Shown here: piece by piece, positions 22,037 through 33,926 of the stretch
Layout of the letters: each line of letters starts with the position of its first letter
Numbering within the stretch: the first letter of the stretch is position 1
Assembly (NCBI GenBank): GCA_008330645.1
Contig: VLTN01000046.1
Location: forward strand, 62,001-126,000
Origin: Cafeteria roenbergensis
Taxonomy: Eukaryota; Sar; Bigyra; Bicosoecida; Cafeteriaceae
Reading direction: 5' to 3'
Length of the DNA: 64,000 nucleotides
Position numbers and translations under genes: made by a program
Notes under the pieces: model-generated
Database searches by the model: none
Seen by the model: only the letters and a program-made list of their open reading frames with translations
What the model was told of the DNA's origin: nothing

Positions 22037-23030
22037 CCGTCCGCGTGCTTATGCTGCATGCGGCTCGCGCGGCGCATGCGCTCGTCCGTGTGCTGACGCG
22101 CACCGTAAAAATCACTTCATTCGATCGCTTTGCGAATCACGATGTGCCTGCGTGATGCCTGCTGCAGTGGTTCCGGCCCACAAAGCGGTCGCCAGTGGCG
22201 CCGAGCCGGTGCACGCACGGAAACACAAAATCGCGCTGACACAGACATGCGAAGATGCACAGATGGCATGGGGGGCAGCAGAACAGGCATGACACTTCGC
22301 TGCCACGACACGCAGAAGCTGGGGAGGGAGCCGAGGGGGGAAAGGGTGGTCGGCGAGGGGGGGGGGCGATCAGGCCTCCGCCCTCCCCGGACAAGGAGAG
22401 CAATGGGGGTGGGCTGGGCTGGGCTGGGCTGGGCTGGGCTGGGCTGGGCTGGGCTGGGGGGCAACGTCCCATGTGACGCTGGCCCGGCCGGCAAGCGTGC
22501 AGCCTCTACTCGAGAGTCCGAGCGGGTGCTCACTCGCTGATGCGCCGGCTGGTGGCAGCGACGGCGACTTCTCGGCCGCTCCAGGGCGGCGCAGAACTCG
22601 CGCCACAGGCCACTCGACCGCCATCGGGCGAATTGCCGATTTGCGGGGTTGGAATGGAGGGGGAAAGGGGGGTATCCCGGCCAGGGCCACGCGCAGCCTG
22701 GCGCTGGTGCGCGCGAGGGCGGGTCGGGATGAAACAGGGTGCATGCAGTCGCGCCCGCCTCTGCCGCAGCACTATGGCATGCGGAGGCGGCACGGACACA
22801 GCGGTGTGGAGAGGTCGACGGAGGTGAAGCTGTGCCGGCAAAGCTGGTGGGCAGGGGGGGGCGAGGGAGACTCAAGGAAATACGCAGGTGGCGTCGACGA
22901 TGATGGCCACAGCAGGTGCAAACGCAGGCGCTGGCTCGAGGGCGGTGGAGGAGGCGGTGGAGGAGGAGGAGGAGACTTGGGTTGGGCGTGGGGATGCGAG
23001 GCAGGGGGGAGGGGAGGAAGCGAATGCCGC
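22037..23030. other. Convergent intergenic region with G-rich repeats
   Basis: About 1 kb between two converging genes. It carries a pentanucleotide repeat (22411) and purine-rich GGAGGAGG-type stretches near 22930-22980. Frames on both strands are open but show only low-complexity shadows, so no gene is called. Confidence 0.5.
22411..22455. repeat. GGGCT pentanucleotide repeat
   Basis: Nine tandem copies of GGGCT, flanked by further G runs. It is not a known telomere unit. It may form G-quadruplexes on the plus strand. Confidence 0.95.
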
Positions 23031-26000
23031 TCACGCGTCCACACCGGCAGGGAGCGGCACCGGGCTGGGCTGGGGTGCGCGGCTGTCGGCTCTCGCTGCG
23101 AAGGGCGGTGCGGGGGATGAGCCGGGCTGGCCGGCCGACCGCGGTCCTCCAGCTGAGAGGGCGGCTGCCTCGCCCAGCAGGCCAAGCGGGGAGGAGGCCG
23201 CGGTGCGGCGCGGGGGCGCAAGGGCAGGGCCGGAGCTTCCGGCCGCGGCCCCTGTTGCGGCGGAGCCGGGCGCGGGCGGTGACGGGGTGGAGCCGTGGCC
23301 GGGGCCGTGGCCGGGGCCGCGCGGCGACGGGTTGGCTGCCACAATCCCGGAGGCGTGGCGCGGGGGCTGGTGAGAGCCGTGGCCGCCGTTGGCTGCCGAC
23401 GGCTGGGCGGGCGGCTGCCCGACGCCGCCGCCGATGGGGGTTGGGGGCTTGGCCCCCGCGGGCTGCGGGGCGTGGCCCGGCGAGGGCCCGGGCTGGCGCG
23501 GGGACGACGCGCTCTGGACAGCGAGCTCGGGTCCGGGGTCTGCGAAGAAGGGCTCGTTGGCCGGCGACGCGGCGCTCACGGCGCTGAAGGGCCGCATCGC
23601 CGACTGGCCGCCCGCCCCACCGTGGTGCCGGACGAGGGCGCCAGCGGGGCTGATTGCGCCCGACGGCGACACCAGGAAGATGGCAGAGCCAGGGCCAGGG
23701 CCCGTGGCACTGCCGGGCCCCAGGCCCGGGTGAATGGGGAAGGGTCCCCCGACGCCGTCCGCCCCGACGGAGGAGTGCGGGGCGAGGAAGAGGCCGGAGT
23801 GGTGGCGGGTGGAGGAGGAGGGGAAGGCCGGGTGCACCATCCTGTACCCGCCCATGCCGGTGGCTGAGCCGGGCATGTGGACGGCGTGCGCGCCGTGCGG
23901 TGACGGAGCGCCGAAGGCGCCGTCGGGGCGGTAGACGCCGCCCCCGTAGAGGGAAGGCATGCGGCCGTCGGTGGTGAGGCCGAGGGCCTCGCGCGCGCTG
24001 GCCGGGATGCTCGAGGCGCTGGCAAGGCCGGTGCCGAGGCCCACTCCCGCAGGCCCCATCCCGATGCCGGCGCCTGTGCCGTCCGCCCCGGTGTTCACGC
24101 TGAGGGTGGGGCGGCCGCGCAGCCTGGCGGAGCGGCGCGGGGCACCGTCGTCGTCCCGCTCCTCGTCCTCCCACGCCGACGCGCCCGGCTGGCCGGACGG
24201 GGAGGGCCCGCCGTGCGGGTGGTAGGGGCCTCCCATGGGAGCAGAGGCGGGCCCCGTTGCGGCGGTTCCGTCGGAGAGGTGGTGGGTGTGCTGGTACTGG
24301 AACTGCGGGAGGTGCTGCTGGTAGTGGTACTGCGCGTCGGCAGAGCTGGTGGCTGCCTGGTGGCTGTGCGGCGGGAAGGGAGTCGGGGGCGCCATGCCCG
24401 CGGTGGCTGAGGGGGTCGGGCCCGGGAGCGCGAAGGCCCCCCCGCTGCCGTGGACGTTGCCCAGGGGGGGCATGAAGGAGAAGGGGTGGTACCCCGGAGA
24501 GGAGGCCGGGTGCGGGGGCTGAGCCGGGCCGGCCGTGACGCTGGGCATGCCTGCGGATGCCGCGGCGGCCATGGCCGAGGACGCCAGGGCGTGAAGGCTG
24601 CGGTCCGACTCGCGCACGGCCCCGGGTGCGGATGACGCCATTGCCTCAGAGCCAGAGCCGGCGACGCCGCCAGCGCCGCCGTTGGTCGCGGACGGCTGCG
24701 CCGCTGGCCTTGGGCGCTTCGGGGATGGGCCCTCCTGCTGCCGCTGCTGCTGCTGCTGCTGCATGTGTTGCTGCCGGGCGGCCTGCTGCTGCTGCATGTG
24801 GTGGTGCTGCTGCTGCTGGTGGTGGTGCATCTGCATCTGCAGCTGCTGCTGCTGCTGGAAGGCCGCGTGCTGGCCGTAGGCTGGGTGCTGTTGGGGCGTA
24901 GGGATGCACGCCGAGGACGGGGCGATTCCGTGGGGCGTGGAGGCCGACGCCGGGGCGGAGGAGATGGCGGGGTAAGAGGCGTAGTGCCCGAAGGGGCCAT
25001 ATCCCGGGTGCAGGTGCATCCCCGAGGGGGTGCCCATGCGCACCGCAAAGGCACCCAGCCCCGCGCTCTCCGCGGCTGCACGGCGCGCGTCCATCATCAT
25101 GGTGCCCTGCATTGCCGCGCCCGGGGACATGGCGCTGTAGTGGCCTGACAGCATGTGCCTTTGCGCGGCGGGCGAAGGACCCGCCCCGCCCGGCCCAGCC
25201 GCGGCGGCCTGCCCCATCGCGGACGAAGAGGGCATGCCCATATGCGCAAGCTTTCCGTGGGCGGCCTGCGCCTGCATGGAGGGCACGCGGAGGCCGTGAG
25301 CGGCACCGAGCGACGAAGGCACTGCAGCCGCCGCCATGTGCGCGGGCACGAGCGGCACGTGAAAGTGGCCGCCCCCCGGCACGGCGGAGAGCCTCCCTGG
25401 GCTCAGCTCCTCCAAGTTCAGGGGGGTGATGCCCCCCGCCCGGCTGGGGAGGCTGCGAGGTCGCTTGCCGCGACGGGCAGCCGCTGCAGCTCCTTTGCTG
25501 GACAGCTTTCCGCTTCCAGACGCCGAGCCAGAGTCGCCGGCAGCAGCGCCCGCTGCGGCCGCGCCCGCCCCCCCGCCGCCCCCGGTGCCGCTGCTGCTTG
25601 CCATCCCCCCAGGTCGGTTGGCAATGGCGGAGGCCACGCAGCGCGGCAGCATGCCCAGAATGACATCTTCGGTGGATGTGTCACCTGTTGCCTCGGCGCC
25701 ACTGAGCTTCGAGCGCAAAACGGCGTAGCAGCGCCTGAAGCTCTCGTCGTCCGCCTCGGCGAGTTCGTCAATGATGCGCACAAAGTCCACGCGCTCGCCC
25801 GTGTGGCTGGCCTTCTCCTGCGCTGCTGACACGGCCTTGTCGATTTTGCGGATGTTCCTCCTCATCGTGCTGTACCAGTGGTTCTTGATCGCGTTGTCCG
25901 TCCTGCAAGCACCAGCAGGGCGAGGGAAACGCATCGAGGGGGGCGATGGGGAGGCGCGGGTGCGGGCGCGCGGGCAGCAGCGCCGCGGAGAGGGACCGCG

Positions 26001-26530
26001 CCCGCGCCCGCAAGCTCAAACGGCGGGGTCGCTGCACCGAGCCATTGGTGGCTGCTGGCCGAAGTCCCCGCGCGGCGGCTGGCCCCGCCAGCACCGCCGC
26101 TGGCCGGGCGCTCGAGGCCAGCGGCCCGCTGAGCGCCCGCAGCTGCGGCAGCGGCAAGCCCTGCCCCCGCACCGGGCGGCCCAGGGCCGCACGGGCTCGC
26201 GCGGCAAAACAGCCAGCATTGCAGAAGCCCAATGCTCCAGAGCCGTGCTCACCTCCCGGGCAGGTACTTGGCGATGAGGGCCCACTTGTTGCCGTCCACG
26301 CGCTGCCGTTCGTAGATGATCTGCTCCTCGTCCTCGGTCCATGGCGACCTGTTGATGGTTGGGTCCAAATGGTTCAGCCAGCGCGTCCGGCACTGTTTTC
26401 CGGTGCGGCTGGTTCGGCATTTCCTCTTCAGGGAGTCAGCAATTTGGCTCCACTTGCTTTGGCCCAGCTCCCCCACCAGCTTCCGGATGATCTCATCCTC
26501 GTCATCGGTCCAAGCATTCTTGGCCGGCAT
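23031..26530 (-). CDS. Two-repeat MYB (R2R3-like) transcription factor with long Gln/His-rich tail
   Basis: Two exons (26530-26253 and 25902-23031) give 1,049 residues. Two MYB DNA-binding repeats lie at about residues 5-108: repeat 1 has W7, W27 and W51 spacing (NAWTDDEDEI, SKWSQIADSL, CRTRWLNHLDP); repeat 2 starts SPWTEDEEQ and ends GRTDNAIKNHWYSTMRR across the 350-bp intron. This is the CDC5-distinct, c-MYB/R2R3 class found in plants, algae and protists. A conserved helical block (about 110-165) follows. The remaining 850 residues are disordered, with poly-Gln/His runs coded at about 24733-24890, typical of a transcription activation region. Targets are unknown. It diverges from the PUT-type transporter gene. 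Confidence 0.9.
24733..24890. repeat. CTG/CAT-type triplet repeats coding Gln/His tracts
   Basis: Interrupted CTG and GTG triplets on the plus strand (CAG/CAC on the coding strand) encode several poly-Gln and poly-His runs in the MYB protein tail. Confidence 0.85.
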
Positions 26531-27100
26531 CCCGTCGGTTTCCCGACGGAGCGCGCGAGGCGTTGCTGTGCGTCGTGGGGGCAGAGCGATACCGGGTGCC
26601 GCCGCTGCTGCCGAACCCTAACCTGCAGGGGAGGCGCTCGAGCCCGACAGCGCGACGGGACGGCGGAGCCGCGGGCGCCGCCAGCCCTCCCCCTCCTGTG
26701 CGTGCGTTCGCGGGCGTCCCGCGCGCCCGGCGGGAGGGGGGACTCCGCAGGGAGCCGTTGCTTCGGCGCTGCGAGATGCGCAGATTCTGGCCTGGCAGCA
26801 GCAGTCGGGCGGCGGCGCGGCGATGCTTGCGGGCGGCCAATATTCCGGCCCCGGCCCGCCGCCGCAAAGACAGAGAATGCAGGGCCTTCGGACGCCGGCG
26901 CTGCGGCGGCCGAGCCAGTCGCGCAGCGCGCGCACCTCTCGCAGGGCGAGCGAGAAGTCACTGGGCTGCCCGCCTTGCCGCCCCGGCAAGGTCGAGCCCC
27001 AGGGTGTGCCGCCAGCGAAGCTGCTGACCCGCCGCCCGCGCGGCACGTCCCAGTCGGGGCTTTTCTCGCCGCTCCCGCCGCCCGCTCCCCGGCGAGCAGC
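26531..27100. promoter_or_regulatory. Divergent interval, MYB / transporter
   Basis: This 570-bp region lies between divergent start codons. The transporter frame is open through it in phase, but without a domain, so I treat it as leader and promoter sequence. Confidence 0.45.
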
Positions 27101-29035
27101 ATGGCGGCCATCTCGGCTCCCTCGCTGGAGCCAGCGTCTGTCGACTCGACCCCGCCGGCCCCAGAGGCGTCCCGGCTCCCGTCGTCGCGTCGCAAAGACG
27201 ACTCCGACCGGCCCGAGGCCGAGCGCAGCCTCAGCGTGGTGGGGCTCGCCTTCGTCACGTACCTCGCGGTGTGCGGCGGCCCGTTCGGCATCGAGACGGC
27301 CGTGGGCGCGGCTGGGACGCTGCCCACCATCATCGCCGTGGCTGCCCTGGCCGTTTTGTGGGAGTTGCCGCAAGCGCTCATGACTGCCGAGCTCTCGACC
27401 GTCTTCCCCTCCAACGCCGGCTACATTGGCTGGGTATCCCGCGGGCTCGGCCCCTTCTGGGGCTTCCTCAATGCCGGCAACTCGCTGGCGTCCAACCTCT
27501 TCGACCTGCCGCTCTACCCCGTGCTTATCGCCGACTACGCCGTGCAAGTGTTCGACGCGGACAAGGGCGGCGTGCTGGAGTGGAGCATCAAGGGCGTGTC
27601 CCTCCTCATCGTCATCGTGCTCAACGTGCTGGGCATCGACGTGGTGGCCACGTCCTCCGTCTTCTTCACCCTCATCATCGTGGCCCCCTTCATCGTCCAG
27701 CTGTTCATGGTGGAGTACAAGCCCGAGAACTGGCTTTACGTCGCGCCGGAGATCGAGTGGGTCCCCTTCCTGTCCGCCACCCTCTGGGCCGTTCAGGGCT
27801 TCGACAGCATGGGCTGTGTGGCCGGCGAGGTCAAGGACGCCCACCGCACCTACCCTCTCGGCGTGTCGCTCGCCACCACGCTCATCACTGCAAACTACCT
27901 CCTCCCCGTCATGGTCGGCGTGTCCGTCCAGGGCGACTTCTCCCAGTGGCGCGCCGACGACGACGGCATCACCGACGGCTCCGCCGCCATCAACCTGGCG
28001 ACGGTGGGCAAGGCAATCGCGCCGTGGATGGGCATCTGGGTCCTCGTCTCCGCCACGATCGCCAACCTCGCCGAGTTCAGCGCCATCATGTCCACGTCCT
28101 CCCGGGCCCTCCAGCACGTCGCCGACTACGGCATGCTCCCCGCCGGCATCGCCTGCTCCCACGCCACCCGCAAGACCCCCATCGTCGCCATCCTCCTGCA
28201 GTCCGCCATCGTGCTCGGCCTCATGTTCTTCGACTTCTCCCAGCTCGTCACCCTCGACACCCTCTTCAACAACGTCTCCCTCCTGCTCGAAGTGGCCGCA
28301 TTCCTCCACCTCAAGCACGTCTACCCGAACCTGCCCCGCCCCTACGCCGTGCCCTGGGGCGTGTGGGGAGCCTGGCTCGTCTCGATCCCCAAGATCGCCG
28401 TGATCCTCTTCGCCATCGGCGCCCTTGGCTTCACGGAGTCCTCTTGGCCCCAGCTCGTCGGCGCCGTCGTCGTCAACATCGTCTTCGCCATCGGAGGCTA
28501 CTACTGGCTGCACTTCACTGAGGGCGGCAGGGCTTGGAAGGAGGACTCGTCGGGGCCGGAAGGCACCTCTCTCCTCGACGGCGGCGCCGCAGCTGGAGCC
28601 GCGCGGCCTGGCTCGACCTTTGACTCCGGCGCCTCGGCCTTTGCGATCGACGAAGACGCCGACATCGTGACTTCGGCCAAGCCAAGCGCCGCGGGGTCCT
28701 TGAAGCGAACAAGCGCGGAGGACGTCGTGACTCACCGCCGACACCGCGGGGCTGGCAGCTCAGGAGAACCAGACCTGCTCGCCGGCGAGGAGCACCTGAT
28801 GAGCCCAAGCCGCTCCAGCAGCACCTCGCCTCCTGGCGGGCGGCGCGGCCGCGCCGGCGACTCCGACAGCGACAGCGACGGCGGTGTGTCGCTGCCGGCA
28901 TGGCACGGCGCCCCTGCGGACGGCAGGGCCCCAGCCTCCCCTCACGGGCGCGGCGCAGCAGCAGCTGCAGGCGGCCGGGGCGGCGTTGCCGGGTCTGACG
29001 CGCGCACCTCGCGCCGGCCCGCGTCGCCGTTGTAG
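27101..29035 (+). CDS. APC-superfamily amino-acid/polyamine transporter (plant PUT/LAT-like)
   Basis: Single exon, 644 residues. The first helix carries the substrate-site signature VCGGPFGIETAVGAAG, matching the SGGPFGVE-type motif of plant polyamine-uptake and L-type amino-acid transporters. It is followed by ALMTAELSTVFPSNAGYIGW and GPFWGFLNAGNSLASNLFD, further family segments. I count about 12 hydrophobic helices between residues 45 and 475, then a disordered cytosolic tail of about 165 residues rich in Ser and Asp. It probably imports polyamines or amino acids at the plasma membrane or an endomembrane by proton symport; exact substrate is unknown. The frame is open upstream to 25946, but the ATG at 27101 gives the expected N-terminus. 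Confidence 0.88.
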   Translation: MAAISAPSLEPASVDSTPPAPEASRLPSSRRKDDSDRPEAERSLSVVGLAFVTYLAVCGGPFGIETAVGAAGTLPTIIAVAALAVLWELPQALMTAELSTVFPSNAGYIGWVSRGLGPFWGFLNAGNSLASNLFDLPLYPVLIADYAVQVFDADKGGVLEWSIKGVSLLIVIVLNVLGIDVVATSSVFFTLIIVAPFIVQLFMVEYKPENWLYVAPEIEWVPFLSATLWAVQGFDSMGCVAGEVKDAHRTYPLGVSLATTLITANYLLPVMVGVSVQGDFSQWRADDDGITDGSAAINLATVGKAIAPWMGIWVLVSATIANLAEFSAIMSTSSRALQHVADYGMLPAGIACSHATRKTPIVAILLQSAIVLGLMFFDFSQLVTLDTLFNNVSLLLEVAAFLHLKHVYPNLPRPYAVPWGVWGAWLVSIPKIAVILFAIGALGFTESSWPQLVGAVVVNIVFAIGGYYWLHFTEGGRAWKEDSSGPEGTSLLDGGAAAGAARPGSTFDSGASAFAIDEDADIVTSAKPSAAGSLKRTSAEDVVTHRRHRGAGSSGEPDLLAGEEHLMSPSRSSSTSPPGGRRGRAGDSDSDSDGGVSLPAWHGAPADGRAPASPHGRGAAAAAGGRGGVAGSDARTSRRPASPL

Positions 29036-29627
29036 CCGGGCAAGCGACTCGAGACCCGACGCCCTCCTCCCGGGCCCTCCCGCGGCATGCTTGTGCCTCA
29101 GCGCGGCTCGCTCACGAAGTGAAGGGGGGGGGGGGGGGGGCAGCCGTGCTTGTGTGCGAGCGTGTTCGCGTGAGGGCAACGCTGAGCCAAGGCGGCGCGC
29201 GTGGCAATCAGGCGTGACGCGCACGGCCTCCGCGCGCACACGTGTTCGCAGGGCCTCTGCTCGCTGCGATTCGCATTCGCGTCCGGCCGCAAGCGATGCC
29301 AAAGTAAACCAACAGCGCGCACACACCGCGCACGCATGTACGCAGCCCCGGCGGCACAACGCGACGCAATCGACTGTGCGCTGACAGCTGTCAAGGCGGG
29401 CGTCGGGCGGCGGCATGCAATCGATCGAAGCGGACGTCGGATGCCAAGCTGTGGTGGAGCAGCTGCCTGGCCTCCGGTCTCCCGCTCGCGACTGAGGCGA
29501 CAGGGGAGCGTTCGCGGGACGAGGCCCGTGTCAGGGCCTTGAACGCTGCGGGCTTCGAGAGACGAAAAAGGATAGCAGAACAGGCTTGCGGCACCAGAAA
29601 CTAATGCGCGCTCAGGTCCTCTCAGTA
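29036..29627. other. Convergent intergenic region
   Basis: This 592-bp interval holds the 3' ends of two converging genes and a G17 tract. No gene is supported. Confidence 0.5.
29124..29140. repeat. Poly-G tract (G17)
   Basis: Seventeen consecutive G in the convergent interval downstream of the transporter gene. Confidence 0.9.
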
Positions 29628-32600
29628 TCAGCCCTGCTCCTCGATGCGGAGGGCATGCGCAAGCACCGCGCGGGCGCTCGTCGCGCGCTGCTCCAGCGCT
29701 GCCACTCGCTCCGCGAAGGATGACTGCACCGGAACTTGCTCGAAGGGCCCAGCTTTGGCGTCCGCCGAAGCTGCAGCAGCCCCGCGGCCTGCCCCCACCG
29801 GGCGCACCAGCAGAGTCTTGGGCCGCCAGATGGGGTCGGCCAAGTCGTACCGTCCGGGGGCGGCCCAGTCCTGTCCGGCCTCTGCACCCCCCCCAGCCCG
29901 CTGGTCCGCGGCCGAGTCCCGGGCGGGGCCAGCGGGAGGCGGGGAGGCCGGCTCGGCTTCCAAGGCGTCTGCATCCCACGACGCGCCGCTTTCCCTGGAC
30001 GGGCTGCGCCGGGGGGGCTGGCCCGAGTGCCACTGGCGACCAGGCAAAGGCGAGGCGTAGTCCGTCTCGTCGCCGGGGAGGGTCATTGGGAGCGCGCGAA
30101 CGGGCCCGGCGACACTCCGGTCCGACGGCGGCAGGCACTCGGCCGCGTCGCTCCGTCCTGCGAGCTCCCGCACGCTGCTGGCTCCTCCGGCCCTGGCCAC
30201 GCCGCCACGGCTCGCGGCGCCTCCAGGGGCCACGCTGCGAAGGCTGCGAGGCCCAGTGGGATCGCCGCCCGCGGCGGAAGGGGGCATGTCGGGCACTTCA
30301 CCGGCCAGCCGTCTGCGAGGAGGCGTCGCGCCAACGACGGCAGAGCCGCTGCTTCCATCGTGGCGCTCCCCCCTGCCACGCCGCTCGTCGCCGCGCCGGC
30401 TGCCCCAAGGTCTGCCGTGCTCCGCACGCTTGGCACTGCCGCAAGGGGAAGCCCTGGCCCTCCCGGCTTGCGTCTCTGCCCGGGAATCGCGACTGCGAGA
30501 GCGAGCTTTCGACAACCCGCGGCCGCCGCACTTGGCGTCCCCCGAGGCCGTTCGCGCTGCCGCCTCTCTCGCCTCCGCTCCCTCCTGCTCCGCTCCTGCC
30601 GGCGCGCCCGGCCGCGCTGCCGCAGCAGCTGCGGCAGCGTCCGCTTGCGCCCGACGGGCGCGCCACTGCCGCCGGAACTCCGCCCTGCCCAGCGGCCGGA
30701 ACGTGCACACCTCCTCCTCCTCCTTTGCCTCCGCGGCTGCCTTGGCCGCCGCCGCGCCCTCCACCCGGCTCTGCACGCGCTCCTGCCAAGCCTGCACGCG
30801 ATTGAACAACGCGGCGTTCGACCGAACCCCGCCGCCGCCCCCGCCCCGCCCTCCCCCACCCACACCCTTGGCTAACTCGGCCTCCTCAGCCGCGCGCGCC
30901 GCCTCCGCCCGCCGCTGCCGCTCAGCGGAGGCCCGCTCTGCCACCCGCTGCTTCCACGCCACGGCGCGCGCGAAGAACTTGTCCGCCTGCTGCCGCGAGA
31001 CGGCGCGCCTGGGAGCGGAGCAAGATCGGCCTCTGCCTCTGGGGCCGCCCGGACCAGGACTTGAGCCGGAGCTGGAGCTGGAGCTGCCGCGTCCTTGGCC
31101 GCCCCGGCTGCCAGCGCGTGCGCCCTGCCCCGAGGCGAAGCGCTCGTGCGCGCAGTCAGCCGCCGCCTCCCCCGGCGCGGACGCTGTCCCAGCGCCGAAC
31201 GCCTCCTCCACCTCGGCCGGACGACGGCGCGCCTCGCGGCCCGCTGCGGCCCCCTGCTCGCCTGCCCAGTCCTGGTCTGGCCCCTCGCGCCGCGCCCCCC
31301 TCTCCCGCGATCCCTCCTCAGACCCTCCCGGGCTGCCGTGGCCACCGCTCCGGCCGCCTCGTTGGCCGCCAAGGCTTGGCCTGCCGCCGCGCCCGGCGCG
31401 CCTGCTCCGGTCCAGCAAACCTGTAGCGGCGCTAGCTCTGCCGGCAGAGCGGTTTCGAACCCGACTGGCGCCGAGCGCCCCGCCTCCGCCCCTGCGCAGC
31501 TGGCTCACGGCTCGGCCCCTTTCCGCGTCGCGGCCGGTCGCGCCAGCGGCCCTGCTGCTGCTGCTGCTACTGCTTCTGGCCGGTCCTGCCCCGAGAGCTG
31601 CGCCACTGGCCGATGCGCGGCTCTGCCCGTGGCCGCTCGTTGCCCCTGTGGCGAGGGCGACCTGCCGCTGCTGCTGCCGCTGCTGGATGCGCCACTGCCG
31701 CCTGGACTCCGCAGCTCGCTGCCGCATGAGGAAGTGCTCAAGCTCTGCCTGGCTGAGGGCGCGCCTGCCCGACGCGTGGGCACCATCGGCAGCCCGTCGG
31801 CGGCTCCTTGCGGCGGAGCTGCCGCGACCAGCCTCGCCTCGTTGCCGCGATTCGGGAGCACCGCCTTGCGTCCGTGGCCCCGCCTGCCACAGAGCGAGGC
31901 GCTCCGCGGCACTCTCTGCGGCTTCCAGGCGGCCAGAGCGGTGGCTCCGGCCGGCACTCGGCTGGCCACTGTCCCGCCCACGCTCGGCCGCGGCGCCATC
32001 CGCACCGACCTCGCCGTCGCCTGCCGACGTCGCTGCCGATGCCACAGCCGCAGCCGCAGCCGCTGCCACTGCCGCAGCCGGCGCCGCTGCCTCTCCCCGC
32101 GTTGCTGAGCCGTCCAGATCTCGAAGCCCGCCCGGGCCGGCTGGCCCAGCGCCGGCGGGCCCGCCAGCCGCCGCGTCCTGCTCCTGTCCCTCGTCGTTCG
32201 CACCCTCGTCGTGGTGCCATCGCTGCAACATCAAGCCGGAATCACGGGCTTCTTGGCCAGGCTGCCGAACGCGCAACTGCCCCTCGCTAGCGGCCCTGAT
32301 CGGGCGCGGCGCCGCCCTGCCCGTGGGCCGGCCAGCGTGGAGGGCTTGGAGGTCTGCTTGCTGCCGCTCCCGGCTCTGCCTTGACGTGTGGCTCTGCCTG
32401 CGAGCTCGCGCTCCCGCAGAGCTGAGGGCCCCGGCAGAGGGAGCAGAGCCTGCCCAGTCAATGGCAGCTTGAGCCGGCAGGTCGGGAGGCGCCTGGGAAG
32501 ACGCTCGTGCCGCCGCTGGAGCAGGCCCCTGGGCGTGACGAGGAGGGGCACTGGGTGGCGCCACGGCCCCTGCAAAGCCTGGGGGCAGCTGGGGCAAGGC

Positions 32601-33335
32601 TAGGACGGGGCCGGACCGCCTGGTGGGGCGGAAGGATTCGGAAGGAGCGACTGACACGGGGTAGGCTGAGGAGTGGCTGGACGCAGCGCTGGAGGTCCCT
32701 GGGCGGGGTTGCCGCTGCTTCTGCTTCGCCGTCGCGCTGGGGGCTACGCTGCCTCGGCCGCCCCCGAGCGGGCGCCACTGCGTGGCCTGAGGGCCGAGAG
32801 CCCCCGCCTCGACGCCCGAGGGCACGGTCGGGAGGACGGATGCCGCGGCTGTGAGGGACTGCCTGCTTGCCCGGCGAAACAGCAAGCCGGGGGGACCCGT
32901 GCCGGAGGGCCCCGTCGCGGGGCCCACCGAGGGGCCCGCCAGCGGACTGGACGGAGAGGGCCGCCTGGCTGCCACGGGCGAGGGAGGGCCCTCCGTGGGC
33001 GCGGGGGACGACAGGGCGCTCGGCGATTCGGCTTGCGGCGGCGCGGCGCGATGCGACGACAGGCGAGGACGTCGGCTCGCGTCCGCAGGCGCAACAGCGG
33101 CAGCGCTGGCGGTGGCGCGCTGGCGGGCCGAGGCGGACGGCGACGCCCCTGCAGGGCCTCCCTGGTCGACAGAGCCGGGCCCCACCGCGTCGGCGACGTC
33201 GTGCGGTTCAGCCAGGCCGCCCTGTGGTGCCGTCGGGCCGGAGCCCGGAGCCGACCTGCCGGAGGGCTCCCCGGGGGATGGACGGCTGCGGTCGGGAGCG
33301 CTCGACGGCGGCAGGGATGACCGGACGGGGAGAGC

Positions 33336-33372
<37 letters not shown>

Positions 33373-33926
33373 GGCGGCGCGCGTTGCGGGGGCGGGCTCG
33401 ACTGCTCGCCCTCGCTTCCGCTGCGGCTGCCGGCACGGGTCGAGGCTGCGGGGCCCCCGACTGTGACGAGACTGGGAGCCCCGTCCAATTCAATGGCTGC
33501 GGAGCCTGGCTTGGCATGTGGCGGGCGATCGGGGGACTGCGAGGCCGAGCGGCTCCAGCCGGTGAGGGCAAGCTCGCGTGGCAGGTCTGGGCTGGAGGAC
33601 GAGCTGCCTCCCGCGTCGAATGACGGACTCCCGTGCACCAGCGGGGCCTGCCTGATTGGCGAAATCGGCGAGGAGTCGGCTGGGGTCGTGGCTGCGAGCT
33701 CTGAGCCGGGCGAGCCGGGCATCTGGTCTGCTGGCGCGAGTGCGTCGTGTCGGGAGGCAGGCTGCGCCGCCACCGCCAGGCCGAACTGGTCCAGCATCGC
33801 AGTTGGCCGCTGTGGCCGAGCCAGGCCGGCCACCGGGGCCGGCGCTGGCGCGTAGCCGAGCTCGTCGGCGCTCGCCAGCCCGGAGCGGGCGGCTGCCAAA
33901 AAGGCTTCGATGCGAGCGTCCGACAT
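29628..33926 (-). CDS. Very large intronless disordered/helical protein with repeated Trp motifs
   Basis: One uninterrupted frame gives 1,432 residues from ATG 33926 to a TGA at 29628-29630. The first 650 residues are Ser/Pro/Ala-rich and disordered, including a poly-Ser run. The later half has Arg/Ala/Glu helices with repeated short motifs: two F-x-R-x-x-x-W-x-x-R units (FFARAVAWKQRVAER near residue 980 and LFNRVQAWQERVQSR near 1037), two RRQWR units, and EEEEVCTFRPL near 1072. The E-x-CTF-x-P pattern after an F..W..R helix recurs in long coiled-coil proteins of protists. The C-terminus (WRPKTLLVRP, then a heptad helix) looks ordered. No named family is recognised; a cytoskeleton-associated role is a guess. 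Confidence 0.6.
33336..33372. repeat. GAC triplet repeat coding poly-Ser
   Basis: A run of ACG/GAC triplets on the plus strand encodes consecutive Ser residues in the large minus-strand protein. Confidence 0.85.

Noticed and set aside
22411-22455. Interstitial telomere sequence.
   Set aside because: The GGGCT unit does not match TTAGGG, TTTAGGG or other known telomere units, and the stretch lies in an ordinary convergent interval.
22117-24174. A 685-codon minus-strand frame with a Pro/Arg-rich product.
   Set aside because: It overlaps the MYB tail in another frame and continues through GGGCT repeats; composition only, no domain.
30256-32472. A 738-codon plus-strand open frame.
   Set aside because: It lies antisense to the 1,432-residue minus-strand gene, has Ser/Pro/Arg low complexity typical of a complementary frame in GC-rich DNA, and shows no domain.
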